Part shown: positions 33,461 through 43,290 of the stretch, in pieces
How positions within the stretch are numbered: position 1 is the first letter of the stretch
Layout: every line of letters begins with the position of its first letter
Origin: Flaccisagitta enflata
Lineage: Eukaryota; Chaetognatha; Sagittoidea; Aphragmophora
Direction of reading: 5' to 3'
NCBI GenBank assembly: GCA_965153355.1
Contig: OZ231126.1
Span: 108,686,001 to 108,750,000, forward strand
DNA length: 64,000 bases
The notes under the pieces: generated by a model
Told to the model about the DNA's origin: nothing
The model's input: the letters and a program-made list of their open reading frames with translations, nothing else
Database searches by the model: none
Program-made: the position numbers and the translations under genes

Positions 33461-35956
33461 ATGGAAACTTTAGTTTTAAATTCAACTATTCAAATACCGG
33501 ATATATGCAAGCTATCCATCATCCCAGATTCATTTGCAGGATTGCAGAGTGGATCAATTATTGATGTGGCACCAGCAAATACGCTGAAAAATGCTACAAC
33601 GGTATGAATATTGGTATCTGAGGGGGGGTGGAATATGTGAGATATGGTAATGCAGATGTAGATGGTTGGGTAGGAACAGATAAATGGACCAATAGTTGCA
33701 TATTTTCTTGTATTTTCAGGTTACTTTCCAAATTCCCCCGAATGTTCCCTCCAAACTGTATGGCAAAATGTCACATTTGATATTGACGGTGCATTTGAAA
33801 AAAACGGGTGGAAGTTACGAAAGTACAGACCAAATCAGCTGTGTCAACTTTCTTCCTTGCTTTTTATTCGAAACAATTAGGGTGTTGATTGGAGGAGATG
33901 AAGTAAGTATAGTGTATATTGGTGGTGCCCATGCCCATGCCCACACCCATACAAATGCCCACGTTTGCACCTGTACATACCCATGCCCTACATATGCCCG
34001 TGGAAGTACATGCCCATGTCTCGTGCCAGTACCCATGTTTGTGCCCATTTGAGTGTTTAAGTTTATGCCCGCGCAATTGCCTGTGTACATGCCCGTGCCC
34101 ATTACAAGTGCCCAATGCCCGTGCCTATTGTAAATGCCCGAGTACATGCTTGTGCCCATTCACAAATGTTTTGTTGGTCTATGATTGTGATTTTTATTTG
34201 TATAGGTGTTTGAGGACGATCGCATAACAGATCATTTGTTGTTTTTGCGTCTCATGCTGGAGTTCACTGAACAAGAACGACAGACAGAATTCCATACTAT
34301 AGGTTACCGAAAAGACACGGATGGTAACAGCGACTCATGTGAAACCGAACAGGGTGGTTTCTGTGTATGTAATTGTAAGTGATTTTTGGTATTTTTGGTA
34401 TTTTCGGTATTTTCGGTATTGGTACCAATTTCGAGTCACATTGTAACAGTAAAGTTTTTTTGATTTAGGATTTCTGGTACCTCAAAAAAAGAATTGTAGG
34501 TCAGTGCAATGTATTTAGCCAACCGACCGACCGACCAACTGACCAACCGACCGACACGGCCAGTCATAGAGATGCTTTTGTCGCACCTAAATTGTAATGT
34601 TTATCTAAAGAGGTCTCACTGGAGATGCACGGTGAAAGAAAGATTCTGATAAAGAACACGACAAATGCTGATAATTTTGAATTATCCCTTTTGAATGCTC
34701 GAGTAGCTTTGCAATATTTCAAATTGGAAACAAATGTACCGACAAGGTGAGCGTGGCTTTTTGATATATGTAGTAAATTAGTGAACTTCGTCTCATAGAA
34801 TATGTGTTTGTGATAAAAAAATTTGTGTTTGGTAGATTTTTATATATTTTTGATTGATACAGTATTGTTTCATGCCATTTTTGTATTAATTTCACAGTTG
34901 GTACGACTTAGTCAATTCTGAGAGCATTCGTCGTGTCATTCCTGTTTCTCATATTAGGTATGTGGATGCAAATAGACGGACGGACCAATTGATAGACGGA
35001 CAAGTTGATAGATGGACAGACAGGGGTTGACCATGAACGGATCAGTTGATAGAGTACAAGTAGTCCTGATTGTCCCTGTAAGTATGGCAGACAGATAGAG
35101 GGATTGGCTGTTGGTATGTATTGACACGTTGGCATACTTTTAGGCATTACACACTTCAAAAGGGATCGTCTCTGTATTTCCTAAACTCGGCGTGTTCATT
35201 CCAGCGTATCCCAGACTTGCTGGTGATTTTTTTTTCTGATGAGGTGAGTTTATAGGTTGACTTTGATCTATTTTCATAGAAATTTGAGGCTAATACCTTG
35301 TTCTTATACTTTTGATTGAAAAATATTTTTCAGAGAAATTTAAGCCCAATACCTTGTTCTAATACTTTTGATTGAAAAATATTTTTCATAGAAATTTAAG
35401 CCCAATACCTTGTTCTAATACTTTTGATTGAAAAATATTTTTCATAGAAATTTAAGCCCAATACCTTGTTCTAATACTTTTGATTGAAAAATATTTTCTG
35501 TGATGGAAAAATGATTGTATTATACAGGAGAAATACCTTGGGAATTTCCAAAATCGCTTTGTGTATCATCATGAGGACCTACAACAAATTGAGGTCTTCA
35601 AAAACGGCCAATTGGTTCCTCAGCCCTCTTACTTGAACAACATGGATCTTTCTGATGAGAATTCTTTGGCTAATGACCATTGGTACCGTGAGCTACTTCG
35701 AAATTTCCCGAAAGCGGTCGACAGTATTTCCAGAGTGAAATTTCAAAAAGAGTTATTTTTGTTTTGCTTCCCATTTGAAAGCACCCCGAAGCATTTGATA
35801 AATCAAGACGATGGTTTGAATCTCATTACCTCTGGAACTATTGATTTGTGGCTAAGATTCAAATCTAGCCTTACATCAAACAAGATCATTCAAATCGCTT
35901 CTTTTGAAAAATCACTGGTGCAATGCGATGTCTCTGGAAATATTCTTGTTAATTGA
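33461..35956 (+). CDS. Major capsid protein (double jelly-roll type), 7 exons
   Basis: Exons: 33461-33601, 33720-33902, 34206-34364, 34613-34746, 34898-34957, 35144-35243 and 35528-35956. The total is 1206 nt, 401 residues plus stop. All six introns are GT-AG, of 118, 303, 248, 151, 186 and 284 bp, with phases 0,0,0,2,2,0. The product follows the order of Polinton/adintovirus hexon-like capsids: an early VTFQIPPNVPSKLYGK strand; ISCVNFLPCFLFETIRVLIG (the usual N-x-F-L-x-S-L-F-like strand); DHLLFLRLMLEFTEQ (the RAYLE-like helix); RIPDLLVIFFSDE (the P-D-x-hydrophobic strand); then FQNRFVYHHEDLQQIEVFKN. It would form the icosahedral shell. Intron 3 holds rep-H copy 9; intron 2 holds GCCCATGCCCATG repeats; intron 6 holds the ~58-bp tandem. 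Reading is uninterrupted after splicing, unlike the neighbouring polymerase. Confidence 0.8.
34495..34597 (-). repeat. rep-H copy 9 (R, partial) in capsid intron 3
   Basis: (CCGA)n tract then CATAGAGATGCTTTTGTCGCACCTAA, whose hairpin arms pair as AGGTGC/GCATCT with one G-T pair. Confidence 0.7.
35270..35505. repeat. ~58-bp tandem repeat in capsid intron 6
   Basis: About four units, each with CCAATACCTTGTTCTAATAC and then GAAAAATATTTTTCATAG. The same unit forms most of the ATPase intron (25372-25510). Confidence 0.9.
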
Positions 35957-35962
35957 ACGTTT

Positions 35963-36128
<166 letters not shown>

Positions 36129-36264
36129 AACATTCAGATGTAGAAATTTATTGCATTCCCCCTTCCCCCTCCGCCCCCACTGATGAATTGTATTGTGAAT
36201 GCTGATGATGATAGTTCATTTATCGCTATTGTTATTGCTAGTTTTGCCCCACAAGTCACCTGAG

Positions 36265-36513
36265 ATGGCGAAACTACGAAGAAATAAAAAGGGACAGTTT
36301 GTCCGAGATGAGACTTTACAAGGAACTAAAAGGCGAAGGAGGCGCCGCAGGGGACGGAAATCTCGAAGATCAAAGCGAGGGCGAAGGAGAAAGCGTGTGC
36401 TTTTGTCGGCGACAAAGTCGAGGAGAAAAAGAAGAAGACGCCGAAATTCTGGGTGCGATTCAATTCCAAATGGGCTGGTTATTATGGCCAAGCAGCGCCT
36501 AAAATCAAAATGA
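36265..36513 (+). CDS. Arg-rich protamine-like protein
   Basis: 82 residues from the ATG at 36265; an upstream in-frame ATG at 36199 adds a hydrophobic stretch and seems less likely. Sequence starts MAKLRRNKKGQFV. The central 45 residues are over half Arg/Lys (KRRRRRRRGRKSRRSKRGRR). Such proteins condense DNA in virions and sperm. Position between capsid and polymerase genes fits a virion core protein. Composition alone supports this. Confidence 0.55.
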   Translation: MAKLRRNKKGQFVRDETLQGTKRRRRRRRGRKSRRSKRGRRRKRVLLSATKSRRKRRRRRNSGCDSIPNGLVIMAKQRLKSK

Positions 36514-37010
36514 AATGATTTTATACTTTATAGGAAATCTTTTGGCGACAATTCCATGTACGAGAGGCGCAGAAAGTTTAAACAATTCGAAGGCTATTTA
36601 TGATTTAGGACTTTTGACATGGCAACATCGAGACTTTGTCACGCACTCTGCTGTGCTCTGTCACAATGTGTAATGTTACGCGCTCCGCTTTGATTCAACT
36701 ACATTGCAGTATACTAGAGTGTCACGTTTTAGTTATAAATGATGTGAAAATTGCTCTGTATTGATTTGAATGTGTTGCCTACTACTATTTGCCTATTTCA
36801 ACAGAAAAGTTTCTACGTACTAAATGAAATTTGGTAAGAGTACTGTGACTCGGTGACACTTACCTCTTTTTCATCGTCGTGACATTTGGAACTGGAAAAA
36901 TGGTGGACCCGCCATAGCAAAATCGTTGCACCATGGCCATTTTGACATTAAATGAAGTTTTAATGACTTTAGTGGAAGTAATGCTGTGAGGCTCTGCTGC
37001 AATCAACACA
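36514..37010. other. Intergenic, nothing recognised
   Basis: AT-rich spacer between the Arg-rich gene and the polymerase. Short oppositely oriented phrases TGTCACGCACTC and CGCTCCGCTTTG occur near 36640-36690. Confidence 0.4.
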
Positions 37011-40000
37011 ATGAATGGATTAAGTTACGCCGAATTCAACGATGCCATCGTTCGTGATGTGCATAGTTCTGCGGCTGCAAATGACTATTGTGACAATTTA
37101 AAACAAATTGTTGAAGCCAACTGGAACACAGTGAGAAATCAAATAACAATAAATGCTAACATGATGGTCAGTGAATTTAACTTTCGTCTATCATCAAATC
37201 GCCCCCTCAGTGACGCTCATCTCCGTAACTGGTGGCCGTCCCCCTTGTATGTCTCTGATTACTTAATTCAATTCGTGAGGGGTGTGCTATACCATTACTT
37301 TGTAAGAAGAAGAAGATCGGTGAGAATAAACTTCAGTCCAAATATGGGAATAATCTCGACCACTGGGGGGTCGCATTCTTTTATCTGGGCAAGTCGCTCC
37401 AATCATGCCATTTTAAACAATTCCTGGCTGATTCATGACCTGCCATCATTCAATCATTTCATTGAAGTGATACTGAAAAATGAGGACTTGCATGAAATGA
37501 TGTTATCGATTTTATCAACTTTAAGCACTAAATATTCAGATGGTTTAGTGGCACCATTGTCGTTAACATTCCATCTCACTGCAGAGCCGTCCAAAATATT
37601 CGGTACTCAAGTAAAAAGTTTGAGTCAAAATAAATGCAGTGGCGGTGATTGTGATAGCCATATGTGTGTTTGGCTTGCTTTAAGTAGCATTTTTGACGTG
37701 GAAAGTTGTGGAACTCCAAAAAAGAGAAAAAATCAAGCAAGAAAAAAAGTTAACAGAAAAATAGCAAAAAAATTAGAAAAAAACTTTTTGGTATGGCTGA
37801 AAAAAAAAGGAATAGAAAAGGACATTCTCTCAGAGAGAATTGGTCATTTGGGATTACCAGAAAGATATTTTGGAGAATTGGAGAAATATCTAAGCCATTC
37901 TATAATTCTACTAAGTGAAAAAATGATGATTGTTAGAAAGGTTGCTAACGACAGAATTTTGAAAACTTCAAAATCCTAAAGATACTTTTCCTCGAAAAAT
38001 GTGTCAGACAGAAACTATGGGAATTTCATTTATCTGTTAACTAAAAATGAAAATCATGTGCAGTTGGTTTTGATTCTGCACAGATACTCCAAATGATATG
38101 TATGTTCAAAATGCACAAGGAGTTTTGCCAGTGGTCAAATGTTAGAATATCACTACAAGTCAAAAGTGTGTGGAAAAAAACGCTTTGTTGGTGAAAGTCA
38201 AGTGACATTCCCCTATGTTGCAGAAAAAATTGTGTCAGAAAATGCTGAATTTAGAAATTTGAACATCTGCAAGGATACCAAGTATGCACATTGCTTGATT
38301 AACGGCCAATCAGACTCCTCAATAAGTCTGAGCATGGAAATTGATTTGAAAGGTACTGATCAAATGGTGCTGAAAAAAAATTTTGAAAACCTGACAGAAT
38401 GTGCCTCGTACATTATAGAATTTCCTACAAAATGCGCTTTGTGGGTTTTGGCGGAACGTATGGCATTGCATTACGACTCAATACGGAAAATAGAAACAGC
38501 ATTAAATGACTATGAGAATGCCGACAAGGAAGGAATTGACATGAGCAAATTGAAGCAGCTTCAGATGGTAAAAAATGAGACTGTCAAATATTTGAGCAAA
38601 TATGACGTTTATTTGTCAATTGGACAAGAAGACCCAAAAATGGTCGGCAATTTCATGTATGAGCTACTATCAAGAATAAGCGAAAATCGAGAATGTGAAG
38701 ATGTTCACGTTAAATATGACAAAAATCTTTTACAATTTGTCACGGCAGACAAATTTCCCTTGAATTTTATATTGTTAAATAAGTTTGGAGCCATATTTCA
38801 TGAGAAAACGGCAAACCCAGATATGTTTGCACACCTCAAAGATGCTGTGAGTTTGTTTAAAAGTGAGTTTGGTGTGAACATTGTGGGCCACAGAAACCCA
38901 ACTCAGATTGGCAGGCTAATGATGGCCAGTACATTAGATGAAGGGATGAGAAATACTTTTTTCTCTCCGAGTGTAGTATTTTCTCATGAAATAGACAAGA
39001 CATTTGTCTCATATGGGGTAGTAAATGCCAAGAAAAGCATTTGTCATAGTAAAAGTTTTATGAAATCGGCATTGAGTGTTGATTTTGAAAAATTTTACAG
39101 TCATTTAGCACTTAAAAAAAAGGCAAATTGGATGCTCCTAGGTTTGCCACAGGTGTACGTGAGAGAAGGGAAGTCTTATGTCGCCAAGAGGAGTCGAAAA
39201 GGGTTTTCCTTTGCTAACATGATACTCAGTGCTATAGAATTTTGCTGTGAGGCTGCATTTTTGATATCTCATTTAAATGGGCGAGAAAGAATGAGATGTA
39301 ATATGATGTTTGATGCAATTTTCAAAATTGCAGGAGAGGAGGTATTTTTCGAGGCCGACGAGTGTTTTTTTCACTCATGTCCAAGAATATGTCATAGACA
39401 TGACAGTAACATGACAGAGGGTCACAAGTTGACCTGCGATTCTTGTAAGACACACGACATGGCCGACGATGGCAGCGCCCAGTTAAAATTTATCAAGCCC
39501 CGCCTTTGGAAGATGAAAACAAATGAACACGGTCATTCGATTCATGCTTTGAAAAAAAATGTAACTTATGACCAAGACCACAAAAACACAATAGAAAAAG
39601 CGGCAGTCATGTACAAAAAAAGTGGAAAAAGGATTGTCAGTGTATCTGAATGCCAAGTGTTGTCTTTTTGGCATAAAAGCACTGGGGCATTCATGGACAA
39701 TTTAAAATTGCCTTGTAAGCCTGAATGCCAAAGCATACAGTTGTCTACTCTTTTAGAGCAATTAACTATGCAAAAATTCCCTTTGTTGAGATATGGAGCA
39801 TTAACTCACGATAAAGTTATATGTGCAATCAAAAATGGAGATTTGAATGGCTTTATAAAATGCACCACAGTTGCAGGAGCAACAACGAGGCGCAATTTGG
39901 GCGCAATGAAGCCATTTTTCTATAAAAACGAAGATGTTTCAGAGACCAGTTATGACGTGAAAGAGAAAATGGTTTCAATAGCCGTGAAAGTTGAGTACAG

Positions 40001-40022
40001 TGTATATCAGCTACGAGTGTGA
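37011..40022 (+). pseudogene. Polinton/adintovirus-type DNA polymerase B, interrupted and C-terminally truncated
   Basis: One frame runs 3,012 nt with two internal stops, TAA 37977-37979 and TGA 38094-38096. In order: a ~200-residue N-terminal region; CSGGDCDSHMCVWLALSS, recalling the Cys-containing entry of the peptidase-like N-terminal domain in animal relatives; NFIYLLTKNENHVQLVLIL; a C2HC zinc finger just after the TGA (CSKC...H...C, 38100-38165); ALSVDFEKFYSHLAL (about 39073-39110), placed where relatives have a D-x-x-x-x-Y box; an endonuclease-like insert with ADECFFHSCPRICH and VSVSECQVLSF; and NGDLNGFIKCTT near 39835-39875. The palm motifs B and C (K-x-x-x-N-S-x-Y-G and D-T-D types) are absent; coding similarity ends at about 40022. 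It is therefore a broken copy of a replication gene. Confidence 0.85.
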
Positions 40023-40435
40023 CGGTCGGATTACAAGTTTTCTGCTATGATTTCTTCATTTTTGGATATGCCAATGTGCGATTTTTAATGGGGAACCCCT
40101 CGAGCGAGCACCCGTTACCCCTGGGGCTGGATGACAAGAATTTGTCTAAAAACATAGTCTATAAACGTAGGCCGTTTTCAACCAAGGGTTGAAAAGAGAA
40201 TGAAAAAATTGATGCATGTAGGTCAATAAAATCAATGATATTAACCAAAAATACATAAGACAATCATTTATTATCAGTTAAATGTATTCAAACACATTTA
40301 CGATGTATTTATTGATGTTAGAAATTACGCCTATGCGTAATTGTACAAAATCATAATTTACTGCAATATGCAAATGAGCTTTTTGACAATCGTGAACGCA
40401 TATAGGTGTTTGAATGCAATTGCAACTATTGTAAC
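40023..40435. other. Right edge of the virus-like element, no gene
   Basis: No continuation of the polymerase was found in any frame. CAACCAAGGGTTGAAA at about 40177 is a small inverted repeat. The true terminus was not identified. Confidence 0.4.
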
Positions 40436-40995
40436 TTACTTATGACGGCAAATTTCTGAAGGAAAACCAAGTGTTTCACCTTACTTTTTGCATCATTTTC
40501 TGGACAATAATGGTGCAAGATTGAATTTAAAAGAAAATTTGTCTCTAAAGACACTTGGTGTATACATTTCTATCATATTCTTACCTCAACAGTAATTTTG
40601 ACGATGCAATTTACATGAGAAATACAAGAAAATCAAGGTTTTTAATGAAATTTAGCTTACATTTTTTTTTGTTGTTCTTGCCGTTGAAATTCTAAGACTC
40701 TCAAATGCAGTGAAATTTTGCATTTCCAAAAACATAGTTCTCTTCGTAATCAATTTTTGAAGAGAACTATGTTTTTTGTTTTCTCATTTTTTCATTTTCT
40801 ATGCAATCTTAGAATTTCAACGAGCCCACTGTCATCTACCAAAAATGAAATCATCAGTAATTTCCATTATATTTTTTACATTAATTATAGCTTCATTTAA
40901 TTTTTTTTCATGTTTGAATGTAAGTTATGCAAAAAAATATCAATCATGTTATATCTCAATGATTATTTTAATTTAATCATTCAGTTTCAATCATT
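40436..40995 (+). repeat. Fold-back repeat, related to 60530-61020
   Basis: The central ~135 bp is an imperfect palindrome: GAAATTCTAAGACTC faces AATCTTAGAATTTC, and AAAACATAGTTCTCTTC faces GAAGAGAACTATGTTTT. The flanks and core align with the inverted complement of 60530-61020. Confidence 0.75.
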
Positions 40996-41089
40996 TTAAT
41001 TTTTTACTTTGGCTCCTGTTGAAACACAAATGTTGCCTTCGGAGGAAGGCCGTCTTAAATGATATATTTATTATGATTACATGTTAAGC

Positions 41090-41250
41090 GTAACATTTTC
41101 TTGTAAGATGCGTGAATCTGGAACGCATCTCTATATGAGAGTCTGTTCGACTGTTTATCCATCTGTCTGTTCATTAGTCAGATGATCGACAAACATGTTT
41201 TAAGAGTTTAATTTACTACTCTGTCATTTCTTCTGTCTGTTCGCCCTTCT
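41090..41250 (+). repeat. rep-H copy 10 (F, partial)
   Basis: Has AGATGCGTGAATCTGGAACGCATCTC, a GATGCG-type hairpin, then a short GTCTGTTCG tract. The distal end is lost. Confidence 0.65.
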
Positions 41251-41609
41251 GTCTCTAACAGGCCTCACATAATTAGGTGGAAAAGTGATAAGAGCAATAT
41301 AGAATATAGTAAATCTGCCCTCAGCACAATGAAATTTGACATGGAAATGGTAAAAACCAAGTATTTGACGTAGAAAAGCGTTATCGGCGACTTTCATGGC
41401 AGGGGTGTATATAGTTCCATAACTTTTGATTATTTCCCCCCCTCCCCCCTTGGATTTTCTTGCCCACGATGCAGCGCGTCGCGTTACCAAGTCAATGATT
41501 TTCTTCCCCATAAAGCAATAAAACAGTGTATTTAAGGTTTAGATAGTGTTAAATTGTGTTCTACTTATCATGTTTTATGGCTACTGCCAATAGTTATACT
41601 TTCATAAAA

Positions 41610-41647
<38 letters not shown>

Positions 41648-41735
41648 TTACTACTTTTTCCTATGGCGATTAGCTCTCCTCTCTCTCTCTCTCTCTCTCT
41701 GTCCATCCGTCAGTCTATAGGCCTGAAACTGGGTT
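41251..41735. other. No gene; two (CT)n runs
   Basis: (CT)n at 41610-41642 and 41679-41701. The minus-strand ORF 41511-41224 matches no family I recognise. Confidence 0.5.
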
Positions 41736-41803
41736 TTGAGATCCAATTATGAAAATTGCTGCGCATCCCGAGCAAACCCGGCAAAGACTGTCTGTCCCCT
41801 TTT

Positions 41804-42345
41804 TTGGGCAGCGGCCCCGAAGGGGACGAAGTCCTGTAGAACACAGGGGGACTTTTGTTCGTCCGTTCGTTCGTTCGTTCGTTCGTGCGTCCCCCCCCCC
41901 TCAGGCCCCTCAGGCCTCAAATCTGGCCTCTCAGGCCTCAAATCTGGCCTTTCAGGCCTCAAATCTCGCCTCTCAGGCCTCAAATTTTGCCTCTCAGGCC
42001 TCAAATTCAACCTCTCAGGCCTCAAATCTGGCCTCTCAAGCCTCAAATTAGGCCTCTCAGACCTCAAATCCAAATTCTCAGGCCTCAAACCTGGCCTCTC
42101 AGGCCTCAAATTAGGCCTCTCAGCTTCATATCAGCAATCTAAGCCTCAATTTATAGCTCTCAGGCTTGAAATCAGTCCTCTGATTTCAAGCTTTGATCCA
42201 GCTCTCCCAAGCCTCAAGTCAGCCCTCTCAAGCTTCCAATTAGCATTCTTAGGCCTTAAGTCAACCTTCTTAGACCTCAGTTTAGGCTCTTGAAGGCCTT
42301 TGGTCAGCCCTCTATAGCATCTCATCCCCTTCACCGTCATGCCTA
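41804..42345 (+). mobile_element. GGGCAGCGG element, copy 3 (right end missing)
   Basis: Left end GGGCAGCGGCCCCGAAGGGG, then GTCCTGTAGAACACAGGGGG, (GTTC)n, a C run and about 20 units of CTCTCAGGCCTCAAATCTGG type that decay toward 42340. No right terminal repeat; retroelement coding begins immediately after. Confidence 0.8.
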
Positions 42346-43290
42346 GCAACCTGTTTGGAACTATGCTATGGAGTACTTGGAGAAAATGATTTTCTTTATG
42401 TCGATAATCTGGTCATCTTCAGCCAAACTGTGGATGAGATGGGTGAGAAACTCAGGCTTATTTTGGAACGAACTAAGATGTACAATCTGGTGCTGAAGAC
42501 ATCAGAGGCGGTCATTGCTTTCTGCTTGGCAACAGAATCTAGCCCGATATTTATTCTGGGCTATGAGCTCTTTCAAAATTGAATAAGAATTCCTAGACAT
42601 AGAGTCTCATCCTATGCAGCCAATGTACTCCCAAAATCAAGGAAACTGCTTGTAAAACTGCTCTCTCAGATAAACTTCTATGGCATATTTTCCACGGCAT
42701 TTGCAACAGTCTTTTACCATTTAAGACAAGAACTGGAAGTACAGAAAAGCCGAAAGTTTCAGCTTACCAATAGAATGAAACACCTTATCCAAATCCTGTT
42801 AAAAATCATCTTATACCACAACGGACTATTCATGATCACAGATATACAGTACAAAACGGCCCCAATGTTTCTATTCTGTGATGCTTCGATGTATTGTTAT
42901 GCTGCAGTGGTACTTGTGCTTATAGATAATCAGCTTGTTCCATTACAGGCAATGAGCAGGCAATTTGCAGGCAAAGTTTCAGATGGCCTGCATGGGGCAA
43001 CTGGACCTATGTCTTTCTGTGTTAACCGAAAAGAAGCAGTTTGCATAGAGAAAGCACTGGCAAACTTCTCCTTGATTTTGAGACAAAAGCGTTTCCTGGT
43101 TATAACAGATTCAGCATTTGTAATATCAATTTTCCAGAAATCTATCTGTGATGTACCTGAAAAACTAAGAACCTTAGTGTTGACATGCCGTGAAAACTAC
43201 TTCTTTAGATTGGTCAAATTCCGCTCTGAGGCAAACTTTCTTAGCGATGCAATGACCCGTTTTGTTTGCCCAGAAGTAGTTGAAGATTGA
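42346..43290 (+). pseudogene. Ty3/Gypsy-like reverse transcriptase (C-terminal part) and RNase H
   Basis: One frame with a single TGA at 42580-42582. It starts inside the RT palm: LYVDNLVIFSQTVDEMGEKL occupies the YxDD box with Asn in place of the second Asp. ILGYELFQN follows, then after the TGA a thumb/connection (LPKSRKLLVKLLSQINFYGI). The RNase H-like part has FLFCDASMYCYAAVV (Asp), NRKEAVCIEKAL (Glu), FLVITDSAFVI (Asp) and FLSDAMTRF. The RT fingers, protease and gag are missing, cut off by the repeat element ending near 42345. Confidence 0.85.

Noticed and set aside
41736-42293. Repeat-protein ORFs with RPQIWPLRPQ or SGLKSGLSGLK units
   Set aside because: Same minisatellite in three overlapping frames on both strands; no coding signature.
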